Source: JABDBE01 sp963832245 (GTDB taxonomy: Bacteria > Acidobacteriota > Terriglobia > Terriglobales > Acidobacteriaceae). Taken from it: a stretch of DNA of 64,000 bases. The first letter of the stretch is position 1; each line of letters begins with the position of its first letter. The notes beneath the pieces were generated by a model. It saw only the letters and a list, made by a program, of their open reading frames with translations, made no database searches and was not told where the DNA came from. Location: positions 62,001 through 126,000 of the forward strand of contig CAWHTG010000004.1 of assembly GCA_963832245.1 (NCBI GenBank), in the 5' to 3' direction. The translations under genes were made by a program, and so were the position numbers. This document shows positions 18,086 to 27,599 of this stretch, in pieces.

Positions 18086-19809
18086 GAATCCTTCCACGAA
18101 GCTTTATGGCTGCAATGACCCTTGGAGCTCTCGCTGCATTCGGGACTTCCTCCGCAACTGCACAGCGCATCCAGTTTCGCGACATCACCGCGCAAGCCGG
18201 CATTCACTTTGTCCACAACAACGGAGCGTTCGGAAAAAAGTACCTGCCCGAGACCATGGGTGCGGGCTGCGCCATCATCGATTACGACAACGACGGTTGG
18301 CCTGACATTCTCCTGGTCAACAGCGAAGATTGGCCGGGACACACGCGGGCTGAGTCTACACTGAAGCTCTATCACAACAACCACGACGGCAGCTTCACCG
18401 ACGTGACTCGCAAAGCAGGACTCGCGATTTCGATGTACGGGATGGGGGTTGCTGTGGGCGATTACGACAACGATGGCTACGATGATCTCTTTATCAGCGC
18501 GCTCGGCCAAAGCCATCTGTTTCACAACAACGGCAACGGAACGTTTACCGATGTGACCAAAACCGCCGGATTGTGGGAGCCGAATGAGTTTTCCACCAGC
18601 GCCGCCTGGGTGGATTACGATCGCGATGGCAAATTGGACTTGGTGGTCGCGAACTATGTGCGGTGGTCCGAGAAAGACGATCTGTACTGCACCCTCGATG
18701 GAGCGCACAAATCGTACTGCACGCCCGAATCCTACAAAGGATCGTCGGCCCGCCTGTGGCATAACCTCGGCAATGGAAAGTTTGAAGATGCCACGCAGAA
18801 GGCCAAGTTCTACGATGCGACTTCGAAGAGCCTGGGCGTGGCGATCGTCGATTACAACGGAGATGGTTGGCCCGACATCCTGCTGACCAATGACACGCAG
18901 CCGAACAAGCTTTACCTCAACAAGCACGACGGGACATTTGAGGAAAAAGCGGTTTCCGCTGGAATCGCATTCAGCGAAGACGGTGTGGCCCGCGCCGGCA
19001 TGGGCGTTGATTTTGCTGACTACGATCGTTCTGGCCGCCCCAGTTTCATCATTACCAATTTTGCCAACCAGATGCTATCGCTCTACCACAACGAGGGCAA
19101 CGGCTTGTTTGTGGATGAGGCACCGCAGTCGGAGGTCGGACGCGCGACCTTGGTGACGCTGGGCTTCGGCTGTTTCTTTTTTGATTACGACAACGACGGC
19201 TGGCCTGACATCTTTGTCGCCGACGGACATATCGAAAACGAAATCGAACGGGTGCAGAAGCGAGTGACCTACGCGGAGCCGCCGCATGTTTTTCGTAATC
19301 TCAGCGGCGGAAAGTTTCAGGAAGTGACAGCATCTCTGGGAAGTGCATTTGCCAGCCCGAAAGTGGCTCGCGGCGCGGCTTATGCTGACATCGACAACGA
19401 TGGCTCGCTAGATGTGCTAATGACTACGAATGGTGGCCGAGCCTATTTGTTTCACAACGAAGGCGTCGAGAATCATAGCCTGCGCATCAAGCTGGAAGGC
19501 ACAAAATCCAACCGCAATGGCATTGGAGCGACCGTGCGCGTAACCGCTGCCGGGGGTGACCACAAGAAAGATCAGCAGTGGCAGACGGTTCATAGCGGAT
19601 CGAGTTATTTGTCCCAGAGCGAACTTGTGTTGACGTTCGGCCTGGGCGAAAAAACAAAAGCCGATTCAATTGAAGTCCAATGGCCCAGCGGGCAAATCGA
19701 TAAGCTCTCGAACGTGGCTGGAAGCCAAACGGTCACGATCCAGGAAGGCAAGGGTATAGTGGCGAACAAAGCCTATAGCAAGCCGTGGGTCCTGGTAGGC
19801 CCTGGATAG
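17905..19809 (+). CDS. CRTAC1-type FG-GAP/VCBS repeat protein with ASPIC domain
   Basis: A secreted beta-propeller-like protein with repeated calcium-type motifs such as DYDNDGWPDILLVN, and a C-terminal ASPIC/UnbV domain (IKLEGTKSNRNGIGATVRV). Two starts are possible. ATG 17905 overlaps the previous stop (TAATG) with GGAG ten bases upstream, but it adds 67 residues mostly encoded by repeats. ATG 18106 begins a short hydrophobic signal (MAAMTLGALAAFG) without a positive N-region; the positive residues KRILPR lie just before it. I keep the longer frame and flag the doubt. Probably co-transcribed with the cytochrome. Confidence 0.78.
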   Translation: MGKLDICSEMILRFVSGHGFSRAARIVKWKPALADARAAAKAVLLGAPLTARLEPCSVTKRILPRSFMAAMTLGALAAFGTSSATAQRIQFRDITAQAGIHFVHNNGAFGKKYLPETMGAGCAIIDYDNDGWPDILLVNSEDWPGHTRAESTLKLYHNNHDGSFTDVTRKAGLAISMYGMGVAVGDYDNDGYDDLFISALGQSHLFHNNGNGTFTDVTKTAGLWEPNEFSTSAAWVDYDRDGKLDLVVANYVRWSEKDDLYCTLDGAHKSYCTPESYKGSSARLWHNLGNGKFEDATQKAKFYDATSKSLGVAIVDYNGDGWPDILLTNDTQPNKLYLNKHDGTFEEKAVSAGIAFSEDGVARAGMGVDFADYDRSGRPSFIITNFANQMLSLYHNEGNGLFVDEAPQSEVGRATLVTLGFGCFFFDYDNDGWPDIFVADGHIENEIERVQKRVTYAEPPHVFRNLSGGKFQEVTASLGSAFASPKVARGAAYADIDNDGSLDVLMTTNGGRAYLFHNEGVENHSLRIKLEGTKSNRNGIGATVRVTAAGGDHKKDQQWQTVHSGSSYLSQSELVLTFGLGEKTKADSIEVQWPSGQIDKLSNVAGSQTVTIQEGKGIVANKAYSKPWVLVGPG

Positions 19810-19831
19810 TGGTCCAAGGATGTACACGTAG

Positions 19832-19852
19832 CCCCGGACGCCTCGTCCGGGG
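19832..19852. repeat. Family G palindrome
   Basis: CCCCGGACG-CCT-CGTCCGGGG is a 9 bp perfect stem with a 3-base loop in the 79-base gap between the two FG-GAP genes. A second copy lies at 53727-53755. Confidence 0.8.
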
Positions 19853-19888
19853 GGCGTCGCTCACTTGGTGTGCTAACGTGTTCTTCGC

Positions 19889-21814
19889 ATGACTAAGACG
19901 TTTCTCCTCGTTGGTCTCGGCGTCGTTCTGACTATGATTGCGATTTTCGCAGCTGCACCGCAAAATGCGCCTACAGCAAACCAGTCCGACAAGTCCACCG
20001 AAGCAGCGCGTCTTAACAACCTCGGCGCCGCCTACATGAACCAGCAGCTTTTTGAAAAAGCGCTGAAGACGTTTGAACGGGCGGCTGCGCTCGATCCCAA
20101 ATTCCAGATCGCTCAAATGAATCAGGGCATCGCATTGCTCAACCTCGGGCGTGTCGACGCGGCCAGGAAGTTTCTTGAGCAAGCGGTAGAGCAGAATCCA
20201 AACGATCCTCATGCCTGGTACAACCTTGGCATGCTGGAAAAGAATTCCGCGAACTCGCAAGCCGCGGTTGAAGCGTTCCGCAGAGTTACCAAAATTGATG
20301 CGAATGATGCAGACACCTGGTATTTTCTAGGCGCCTCATACGCGCAGAACAAACAATATTCCGAGGCAATCGACGCCTTCCAGCATGCCTTGAAGCTCAA
20401 TCCGCTACACGCTTCGGCCGAATTCGGACTCTCCCGCGCCTGTCAGCAGTCGGCGGATCTCACTCATGCCCGCGAACATCTGACCCGCTTCCAGTACATC
20501 ACGCAAAACAAGCTGGGCTCGCCCATCAGCCTGGCCTACGGCGAGCAGGGAAAATATTCGCTGGCTGAAGAATCGCCGGAGATGGTTCAAAAGGTTCCGC
20601 CGCAGATTTCGGTGCAGTTTATCGACGTCACTGCACAGGCTGGACTGGTGACGAAAGCCTCGGCTACGTCTGCGAAGGATCTGTTTTCCTACCTCGGGCC
20701 AGGCGCGTGCTTTCTCGATTATGACAACGATGGTCGCGTCGACATCTTTCTGCCTAACAACGGCAAAGAAGGCGGGATGTCGCTATACCACAATCTGGGC
20801 AACGGCAAGTTTGAAGACGCAACCAAAAAAGCGCGACTCGATCCGACATTGCACGCCGCCGGCTGTACGGCTGGCGATTATGACAATGATGGTTTCACTG
20901 ACTTGGTGGTGAGTTTCGATGGGCGCGTGCTTCTTCTGCACAATGAGAAGAACGGTACGTTTAAAGATCTCACGGAGGCTACGGGCATTAAAAGCGACGG
21001 CTTCAACGCCGGGTTAACTTTCATAGACTACGATCACGATGGCGACTTGGATTTGTACGTCAGTCGATACAGTGAAAGCAGAGCATTTGATCCCAGGGAG
21101 AATCAGGGAGGAGTGGGAGATAGCAGTGGTTCAAACCTGATGTGGCGAAATAACGGAAACGGGACCTTCACCGAAATTGCTCGTTCGATTAATCTTCAGG
21201 GTTGGACTGCTAGTCTTGGCGCTGTCGGTACTGACTGGAACAACGATCGAGCAATAGACCTGGCTGTGACGGAAGCTTTTGAGCCGCTGACGATCTTCGA
21301 AAATCCGCGAGAGGGAAAATTCCTGAACCGGCAGTTTTGGCCAGCGAAAGCATTGGGAACATTTGTTGCCCTCACTGTCCTCGATTTCGATCACGATGGA
21401 TGGATGGATCTGGCATTTACTCATTGGGGTACTCCAGCTCTGACTCTGTGGCGCAACAAGGAAGGGAAAGGCTTCGAGCAAGTACCGCTGCCTGCGACCG
21501 ACTGGGTCCGCGGCTGGGGAGTCGCCGCCATCGACTACGACAACGATGGCTGGGTCGATCTCGTCGCTGTCGGCGAGACGAAAGACGGCAAAGGCGAGGT
21601 GCGCCTCTTCCGCAATCTTGGCCCTGACGGCTTCAAGGACGTTACCGCCGACGTCGGCCTGGACAAGATCGTGCTTAAAGATCCCGCGCCATCATCACCG
21701 GTGACTTCGACAGCGACGGCGCAACCGACCTGCTCATCACACAGAATCACGGGCCGGTTGTTTTGCTGCGAAATGAAGGGGGCAATAAGAACCACTGGCT
21801 TCGGCTTTCTCTGA
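19889..21814 (+). CDS. TPR / FG-GAP repeat protein, N-terminal part (frameshifted gene)
   Basis: The N-terminus has a signal or membrane segment (FLLVGLGVVLTMIAIFA, residues 5-21), then about five TPR units (residues 37-185), then FG-GAP/VCBS repeats (FLDYDNDGRVDIF, AGDYDNDGFTDLV, TFIDYDHDGDLDLY, AIDYDNDGWVDLV). After about base 21685 the frame stops matching the family and ends at a stop at 21814. The continuation lies in another frame, and the two parts together make a protein of about 1155 residues. A missing base in the CCC run at 21683-21685 would explain the break. Confidence 0.8.
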   Translation: MTKTFLLVGLGVVLTMIAIFAAAPQNAPTANQSDKSTEAARLNNLGAAYMNQQLFEKALKTFERAAALDPKFQIAQMNQGIALLNLGRVDAARKFLEQAVEQNPNDPHAWYNLGMLEKNSANSQAAVEAFRRVTKIDANDADTWYFLGASYAQNKQYSEAIDAFQHALKLNPLHASAEFGLSRACQQSADLTHAREHLTRFQYITQNKLGSPISLAYGEQGKYSLAEESPEMVQKVPPQISVQFIDVTAQAGLVTKASATSAKDLFSYLGPGACFLDYDNDGRVDIFLPNNGKEGGMSLYHNLGNGKFEDATKKARLDPTLHAAGCTAGDYDNDGFTDLVVSFDGRVLLLHNEKNGTFKDLTEATGIKSDGFNAGLTFIDYDHDGDLDLYVSRYSESRAFDPRENQGGVGDSSGSNLMWRNNGNGTFTEIARSINLQGWTASLGAVGTDWNNDRAIDLAVTEAFEPLTIFENPREGKFLNRQFWPAKALGTFVALTVLDFDHDGWMDLAFTHWGTPALTLWRNKEGKGFEQVPLPATDWVRGWGVAAIDYDNDGWVDLVAVGETKDGKGEVRLFRNLGPDGFKDVTADVGLDKIVLKDPAPSSPVTSTATAQPTCSSHRITGRLFCCEMKGAIRTTGFGFL

Positions 21815-23358
21815 AAGGCTTGAACGACAACAAGAGCGCTATCGGGACGAAAGTCGAGGTCTTCGCTGGAGGTAATCGGCAGAAATTCGAGATCGCGGGA
21901 TCCTCCGGCTATCTCGGCCAGAATTCGCCCTACCTCAACGTCGGTCTCGGACAATCAACTCAGGCTGATGTCGTCCGCATGCTGTGGCCGACTGGGGTTC
22001 TGCAGGACGAAGTCGAAGTCGCTGGCGATCGCGAACAGAAATACATGGAAATCGATCGCCGCGGCAGCTCGTGCCCCACCCTTTTCGTTTGGGATGGTGA
22101 ACGCTACCAATTAGTCGGCGACATGCTCGGCGCCGGCGTGGTCGGACACTGGGTTGGCCCCGGCCAGCGCGATATTCCGCGCCCCACCGAGTACATCAAG
22201 ATTGATCGCAAAGCAATCCGGGAGAAAGATGGCAAGCTCAGCTTTCGTTTCATGGAGCCTTTGGAGGAGGCCGTCTATCTCGATCAGGTTAAGCTGCTGG
22301 CTGCGGATCATTCCGCGGACCTTGATGTTTATCCCAACGAATACTTTGCCAGCAATCCGCCTTATCCAGCTTTCAAAGTCGTTGCCAGTCGCGACGCGCG
22401 GCCACCGGCTGCGGCGCATGATGAACACGGGCATAACGTCCTTCCCGATCTGCTGGCGCACCGCTACTTCGGTGATTTTGGCCTGACTCAATTCGCGGGC
22501 TTTGCCAGGCTGCACAGCCTCGAACTCGATCTCGGTGAACCCTACCATGGCGGCCCGCTGTGGTTGCTGCTTCACGGCGAGGTCGAGTATTACTCCGCGA
22601 ACAGCATGTACGCGGCATCTCAGGCCCGGGTCGAATCCATTTCTCCCTACGTCGAGGCTCTGGATGCCAAGGGGAAATGGATTCGCGTGATCGACGACAT
22701 GGGTTTTCCCGCGGGTGGGCCACGTACGATGACGGCGGACTTGACCGGGAAGCTACCTCTAGGAACGCAGCGCATTCGGATTTCAACCAATCTGCAGATT
22801 TACTGGAATAGCATTCTCATCGATCGAACGAGTCAGGATCAGGATGTCCGTCTTACCCCAGTTCCGCTCGCCAGTGCCAATCTGCGCTTTCGCGGATTTC
22901 CTCTGAAGATCGAAGGCAAGCCGCCGGGCAATGTCGCCTACATTTACGAAAAAGCCAGCCCCACCGGGCCGTACACGCGTCCGGCAGGAAGTTATACACG
23001 CTATGGCGATGTGCTTCCGCTGCTCACTTCCCTCGATGACCGGCTTGTCGTCTTTGGATCGGGCGATGAAGTATCTTTGGATTTTGATCCGGCGAAACTC
23101 CCTGTGCTGCCCAAAGGTTGGGTTCGCGACTATTTCTTCGTGGCCAATGGCTACGAGAAGGACATGGACTTCTACGCCTACGATTTTACGAGGGTCGATC
23201 CGCTTCCCTTCGGAGACATGGGCGCGTATCCGTACCCAAGAGGCAAATCGTTTCCACTCGATGACGCGCACTTGAACTACATTTTGGAATACAACACGCG
23301 GTTCATGTCGGGGAACGAGGCACGCGGATACCGGTTCGATTACGCTCCGCCAAAATAA
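21763..23358 (+). CDS. ASPIC and C-terminal part of the TPR/FG-GAP protein
   Basis: This frame continues the previous gene: LLRNEGGNKNHWLRLSLKG with SAIGTKVEV is the ASPIC/UnbV motif that normally follows FG-GAP repeats. A long C-terminal region (about residues 95-531) shows no domain I can name. Similarity of the frame really begins upstream, at about 21685, where the other frame fails (the bases there read as IITGDFDSDGATDLL). It has no credible start of its own; TTG 21763 is only the first open codon. Treat it as the second half of one gene. Confidence 0.75.
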   Translation: MLRNEGGNKNHWLRLSLKGLNDNKSAIGTKVEVFAGGNRQKFEIAGSSGYLGQNSPYLNVGLGQSTQADVVRMLWPTGVLQDEVEVAGDREQKYMEIDRRGSSCPTLFVWDGERYQLVGDMLGAGVVGHWVGPGQRDIPRPTEYIKIDRKAIREKDGKLSFRFMEPLEEAVYLDQVKLLAADHSADLDVYPNEYFASNPPYPAFKVVASRDARPPAAAHDEHGHNVLPDLLAHRYFGDFGLTQFAGFARLHSLELDLGEPYHGGPLWLLLHGEVEYYSANSMYAASQARVESISPYVEALDAKGKWIRVIDDMGFPAGGPRTMTADLTGKLPLGTQRIRISTNLQIYWNSILIDRTSQDQDVRLTPVPLASANLRFRGFPLKIEGKPPGNVAYIYEKASPTGPYTRPAGSYTRYGDVLPLLTSLDDRLVVFGSGDEVSLDFDPAKLPVLPKGWVRDYFFVANGYEKDMDFYAYDFTRVDPLPFGDMGAYPYPRGKSFPLDDAHLNYILEYNTRFMSGNEARGYRFDYAPPK

Positions 23359-23429
23359 CGCCAGCGTCCCTTACACGAAATCGTTTTAATAGTTGACAGT
23401 TTCGCTGCGGCATAATCCAATACCCGCAC

Positions 23430-24860
23430 ATGGCAACCGCTTCCACTGGCACCGCTGCCTCCGCGCGTCTGCGGCGAACCCTCACGCTTTGGGATCTTAT
23501 TCTTTACGGCGTGATCGTGATTCAGCCGGTCGCGCCCATGTCGGTGTTTGGCGTGCTCAGCCAGCGCGGGCATGGCCACGTGGTCACGACCATCCTGATT
23601 GCGATGGTGGCCATGCTGTTTACCGCGATCAGCTATGGACGGATGGCGCGGGCTTATCCCAGCGCCGGCTCTGCCTTCACGTACGTCGGGCAGGAGATTA
23701 ATCCGGCGCTCGGCTACGTTACCGGATGGAGCATGGTGATGGATTACATGCTGAATCCAATGATTTGCATCATCTGGATCAGCCAGCAGGCACATGTGTT
23801 TGCTCCCGGCGTGCCGTATGCGGCGTGGGCGATTTTCTTCGCGCTGGTTTTTACCGGCCTCAACGTGCAGGGAGTGAAAACTTCCGCGCGGGTGAATACC
23901 GCGCTGGCTACGGGGATGGGCGTGGTCATTGCAATATTCTTCGTGGCCGCCGCCCGCTACGTCTTTGGACATCAGCATGACGGCGCCGCATTCTTTACCC
24001 GTCCTTTCTATGATCCGCAAATGTGGAATACAAAAGCGGTGCTGGGCGGGACTTCCGTCGCGGTGCTGACCTACATTGGTTTCGACGGCATCTCGACGCT
24101 TTCGGAAGAGGCCGAGAATCCGCGGCGAAACATCCTGCTGGCCACCGTGCTGACGTGCCTGGTCATCGGCATTTTATCTGCCATCGAGGTCTATGCCGCG
24201 CAACTGATATGGCCGGCGTCGCAGCCTTATCCTGACGTGGACACGGCTTTCACCTTCGTGGCTGGCCGTGCGTGGGCGCCGCTTTTCGCGATTATCGGAT
24301 TCACCTTGGTCGTGGCCAACTTCGGCTCGGGCATGGGAGCGCAACTGGGCGCAGCGCGCCTGCTTTATGGCATGGGCCGCAGTGGCGCTTTGCCTAAGTC
24401 GTTTTTCGGTGCAGTCGATGGCAAACGTCACGTGCCGCGCAACAACGTGCTTTTCGTAGGTGCGTTGGCTCTAGCTGGTGCTTTCTTTCTGCCGTGGGTC
24501 GCTGCCATTCCGTCGGTATTGGGACGATTTTTCTCTAGCGGCCATCTGATGCCGCCGACGACCAGTGGCTACGAACTGGGCGCGAACTTGCTGAACTTCG
24601 GTGCCCTGATTGCTTTCATGGGGGTAAATGCCGCAGCGTTTGTCCGCTATTACCTCCACGAAGAGAAAAAGAAACTGACGAATCTGCTGCCGCCGGTCTT
24701 TGGTTTCGTGATTTGCTTACTTCTCTGGTTGAGCCTCAGCACCATGGCGCTGATCTTTGGAGCCATTTGGATGGCTGTCGGGATCGCCTTTGGAGCGTGG
24801 AAGACGCAGGGCTTCCGTGGCAATCTGGTGGATTTTGAGTTGCCGCCGGAAGAGGCCTGA
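23430..24860 (+). CDS. APC-family amino-acid permease
   Basis: A 476-residue membrane protein with about 12 transmembrane helices. The N-terminal LTLWDLILYGVIVIQPVAPM, the GxG-like AYPSAGSAFTYVG loop and FDGISTLSEEAENPRRNI are hallmarks of the amino acid-polyamine-organocation superfamily. It should import an amino acid or amine with a proton or exchange one. The substrate cannot be read from the sequence. It is followed 41 bases later by the VOC gene. Confidence 0.88.
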   Translation: MATASTGTAASARLRRTLTLWDLILYGVIVIQPVAPMSVFGVLSQRGHGHVVTTILIAMVAMLFTAISYGRMARAYPSAGSAFTYVGQEINPALGYVTGWSMVMDYMLNPMICIIWISQQAHVFAPGVPYAAWAIFFALVFTGLNVQGVKTSARVNTALATGMGVVIAIFFVAAARYVFGHQHDGAAFFTRPFYDPQMWNTKAVLGGTSVAVLTYIGFDGISTLSEEAENPRRNILLATVLTCLVIGILSAIEVYAAQLIWPASQPYPDVDTAFTFVAGRAWAPLFAIIGFTLVVANFGSGMGAQLGAARLLYGMGRSGALPKSFFGAVDGKRHVPRNNVLFVGALALAGAFFLPWVAAIPSVLGRFFSSGHLMPPTTSGYELGANLLNFGALIAFMGVNAAAFVRYYLHEEKKKLTNLLPPVFGFVICLLLWLSLSTMALIFGAIWMAVGIAFGAWKTQGFRGNLVDFELPPEEA

Positions 24861-24901
24861 GCGGCTTCGGATAATCTAGAATTCTTGGTCGGGGAGGACG
24901 G

Positions 24902-25276
24902 ATGCTGGGTTCAATGAATGTCGTTGCCTTCGTTCCCACAAGAGACTCGGCGAAGGCGCGGTCCTTTTACGAGGGCCTCCTGGGACTTCGTTTCGTCAAA
25001 GATGACGGTTTTGCGATGGTGCTGGATGCCAATGGCATCATGGTTCGAGTCGCAAAAGCTCCAGCGTTTAAGCCGGCGCAGTTCACGATTCTGGGATGGC
25101 AAGTTTCGGGCATTGAAAAAGTCGTAGCCGCGCTGCAAGAAAAGGGAGTTCAATTCGAGAGGTTTGGCTTTTTCAAGCAGGATGAGCGGGGAATTTGGAC
25201 GGCTCCGAGCGGCGACAAGGTGGCCTGGTTCAAGGACCCGGATGGCAATATTCTGTCGGTTTCCCAACATATTTAG
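24902..25276 (+). CDS. VOC / glyoxalase-fold protein
   Basis: A 124-residue single vicinal-oxygen-chelate module. It shows the paired beta-alpha-beta units, FVPTRDSAKARSFYEGLLGL at the start and VAWFKDPDGNILSVSQH at the end. Members include glyoxalases, dioxygenases and resistance proteins; the reaction is not predictable here. GGGGAGGA lies just before the ATG at 24902; an ATG at 24914 is the alternative start. Confidence 0.85.
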   Translation: MLGSMNVVAFVPTRDSAKARSFYEGLLGLRFVKDDGFAMVLDANGIMVRVAKAPAFKPAQFTILGWQVSGIEKVVAALQEKGVQFERFGFFKQDERGIWTAPSGDKVAWFKDPDGNILSVSQHI

Positions 25277-25277
25277 T

Positions 25278-25372
25278 GTAGCGCCGCCGTCCCTGGCGGC
25301 TATCGTTAGCCGGTTTCTTGTCAACTGCGAGGACAGGATGCCCTCGCCACAGGGCAAGATGCCGGCGCTACC
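25278..25372. repeat. Family C repeat (GTAGCGCCGCC ... GGCGCTAC)
   Basis: A 95-base element with ends GTAGCGCCGCCG and GCCGGCGCTAC that can pair, plus inner imperfect palindromes. A homologous 90-base copy separates glyQ from glyS at 48354-48443. Confidence 0.82.
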
Positions 25373-25475
25373 GCGACATTTACTCAACCACGCGATGTTT
25401 CGCCCCGTTCAATTCCACAGCCTAGCCGTGGTTTATAATAAGTGACTCGCCCTTGTGCTCCGGAGTGATTAGACG

Positions 25476-27467
25476 ATGATTCGATTTTTGCAAACCCCTG
25501 GCCCGATCAAGAAGATTGTTCTTGGCGGACTATTAACCATCATTTCTGTTTTCATGGTGATCACCTTAGTCCCTGGCTTTGGCAGCACCGACTTTTTCGG
25601 CAGCGCGCCGACCCGCGGCGTAGTGGCCAAGGTGGCGGGAACCGATATCACCAGCCAGGAAGTGCAGCGTCAGGCTCGCGAGATGGTGCGACAGCAATTT
25701 CCGCGCGGCGGAGCACAGGCCTCGATGTTGCTGCCATTTTTCGCGTCGCAGGCGGCGCAGCAGTTGATCCAGCGGCAAGCCCTGATCGCGGAGGCTGAGC
25801 ACCTCGGCCTGCGTGCGACCGATGATGATCTGCGCGACGAACTACAGCATGGCCGCTATGCCGAGACTTTTTTCCCGGGAGGGAACTTCATCGGGCAAGC
25901 ACAGTATGAGGAACTGCTGCAACAGCACGATCTCACCGTTCCCCTGTTCGAACGCGGAGTGAAGGATGAGATCCTGATTGACAAGTTGCGCAGCCTGGTC
26001 GCGGGCGGCGCCATGGTCAGCGATGCCGAAATCCGGCAGAAATTCGAGAAGGATAACACCAAGGTCAAGTTCGACTATGCGGTGCTGCGCAAGGATGATA
26101 TTCTCAAAGGCCTGCACCCCACTGATACAGAATTGAAGGCCTTCTATGATCGCAACAAGGCGAGCTACAACAACTCGATTCCGGAAAAACGCAAAATCAA
26201 GTATGTGCTGATTGATACCGCGAAACTTCGCGGCGAAGCCCAATTCAGCCTGCAGGAGCTGGGGACGTACTACGATCAGCACCGCGACGAGTATCGCGTG
26301 CCCGAACAGGTCAACGTTCGCCAGATTCTGATCAAGACTCCCCTACCCGGTCCCGATGGGAAGGTTGATCAGAAGGGCATCGATGAGGCCCGCAAAAAAG
26401 CGGACGAGGCGCTCAAGCAGTTGAAAGCTGGGGCTAAGTTCGAAGATCTGGCTAAGAAGTATTCTGAGGATCCGAGCGGCAAGAGCGGAGGGTCAATCGG
26501 TTGGATTAAGCGAGGCGGCTTCCCCGTCCCCGAGGTGGACAAAGCCGCGTTTTCGTTGCCGAAGGGTGGAACCAGCGACGTGATCAATGCCGGCTACGCT
26601 TTCGTAATCCTGCGCGTGGAGGATAAACAGGACGCTCACCTTAAGACGCTGGCGGAAGTTAAGGATCAAATCGAACCGATCATCAAACAACAGAAAGCAC
26701 AGCAGGCTGCGGATGCCGCGGCCAGCGCGCTGGTTTCTCAGTCGCGAAGCGGTGGCCTCGACAAAGCCGCCGCCGCGAAAGGCATGCAGGTGGTGGCGAC
26801 GGACTTTATCGGCCGAACCGATTCGCTGCCGGGTATCGGCAGCGCACCGCAGTTCACGGAGGCTGTATTTAACGCAGCGGACAAATCTCCGGCTGATCAG
26901 GTGCAGATTCCGCAGGGCTTCGTAGTTTTTGAACTCGAAGCGATTAAACCGCCGGCCACGCCCGCATTCGAGGAGATTCGCAGCCGTGTAGAAACGGAGT
27001 TCAAAAACGAGCGGGCAGCAACTTTGCTAACGCAGAAGACGCAGGAACTTTCCGATCGCGCCAAGGCCGAGCACGATCTGAAAAAGGCAGCCAAAGAATT
27101 GGGTGCAACCATGAAGTCCAGCGATTTTGTTCTGCCGGATGGACAGGTTCCTGATATCGGCTCGATGTCCGGCGCGGCGTCCGTCGCCTTCACCCTCAAG
27201 CCGGGCGACATCAGCGGCCCTGTCGACAGCGGCAATACAGGTGTCGTGCTGGCGATTCTGGACAAACAAGCGCCTTCTGATTCCGACTTTGCAGCCAAGA
27301 AGGATCAGATTCGCGATACGCTGGTGCAGACCAAGCAATCTGAATTGTTTGGACTGTTCATGGCGAACCTGCGCGAGCAAATGGAGAAATCAGGAAAGAT
27401 CAAGATCAATGAACAAGAGATGAAAGCCTTGACCAAGCAGCAGGCCGAGGGTGAAGAGGGCGAGTAG
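25476..27467 (+). CDS. SurA/PpiD-type peptidyl-prolyl cis-trans isomerase
   Basis: A 663-residue periplasmic folding factor anchored by one N-terminal helix (IVLGGLLTIISVFMVITLV, about residues 14-32). A SurA-like N-domain (VAKVAGTDITSQEVQRQ) leads to a parvulin domain at about residues 265-370 (VRQILIKTP, DLAKKYSEDPSGKSGGSIGW). The overall layout is that of PpiD/SurA_N_3 proteins, which help outer-membrane and exported proteins fold. Length is near the PpiD norm. A hairpin follows the gene. Confidence 0.9.
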   Translation: MIRFLQTPGPIKKIVLGGLLTIISVFMVITLVPGFGSTDFFGSAPTRGVVAKVAGTDITSQEVQRQAREMVRQQFPRGGAQASMLLPFFASQAAQQLIQRQALIAEAEHLGLRATDDDLRDELQHGRYAETFFPGGNFIGQAQYEELLQQHDLTVPLFERGVKDEILIDKLRSLVAGGAMVSDAEIRQKFEKDNTKVKFDYAVLRKDDILKGLHPTDTELKAFYDRNKASYNNSIPEKRKIKYVLIDTAKLRGEAQFSLQELGTYYDQHRDEYRVPEQVNVRQILIKTPLPGPDGKVDQKGIDEARKKADEALKQLKAGAKFEDLAKKYSEDPSGKSGGSIGWIKRGGFPVPEVDKAAFSLPKGGTSDVINAGYAFVILRVEDKQDAHLKTLAEVKDQIEPIIKQQKAQQAADAAASALVSQSRSGGLDKAAAAKGMQVVATDFIGRTDSLPGIGSAPQFTEAVFNAADKSPADQVQIPQGFVVFELEAIKPPATPAFEEIRSRVETEFKNERAATLLTQKTQELSDRAKAEHDLKKAAKELGATMKSSDFVLPDGQVPDIGSMSGAASVAFTLKPGDISGPVDSGNTGVVLAILDKQAPSDSDFAAKKDQIRDTLVQTKQSELFGLFMANLREQMEKSGKIKINEQEMKALTKQQAEGEEGE

Positions 27468-27524
27468 CGAAAGAAATAGCGTAGAAGTTTGCGCTTGTAA
27501 ATTCCGCGTTGCTAGAAATTTGTC

Positions 27525-27555
27525 AAAGCGAGAAGTGCAAATCCAATCTCGCTTT
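27525..27555 (+). terminator. Possible terminator hairpin after the isomerase gene
   Basis: AAAGCGAGA and TCTCGCTTT form a 9 bp perfect stem around a 13-base loop. There is no T tract after it, so it may act with Rho or as an RNA-end stabiliser. Confidence 0.45.
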
Positions 27556-27599
27556 GGTCCTGATCACAGCCTCATAATTTAATAGAATAGTAGTCGCGC

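Noticed and set aside
18001..18927. Open frame of 308 codons antisense to the CRTAC1 gene
   Set aside because: Val/Ile/Arg-rich shadow of the repeated DYDNDG motifs on the other strand.
23393..23416. TTGACA upstream of the permease gene as a promoter
   Set aside because: A good -35 box, but no convincing -10 at 16-18 bases, so not listed as a feature.
23340..24020. Open frame of 226 codons antisense to the permease gene
   Set aside because: Composition is rich in Arg, His and Gly and follows from the codon usage of the permease; no start signal.
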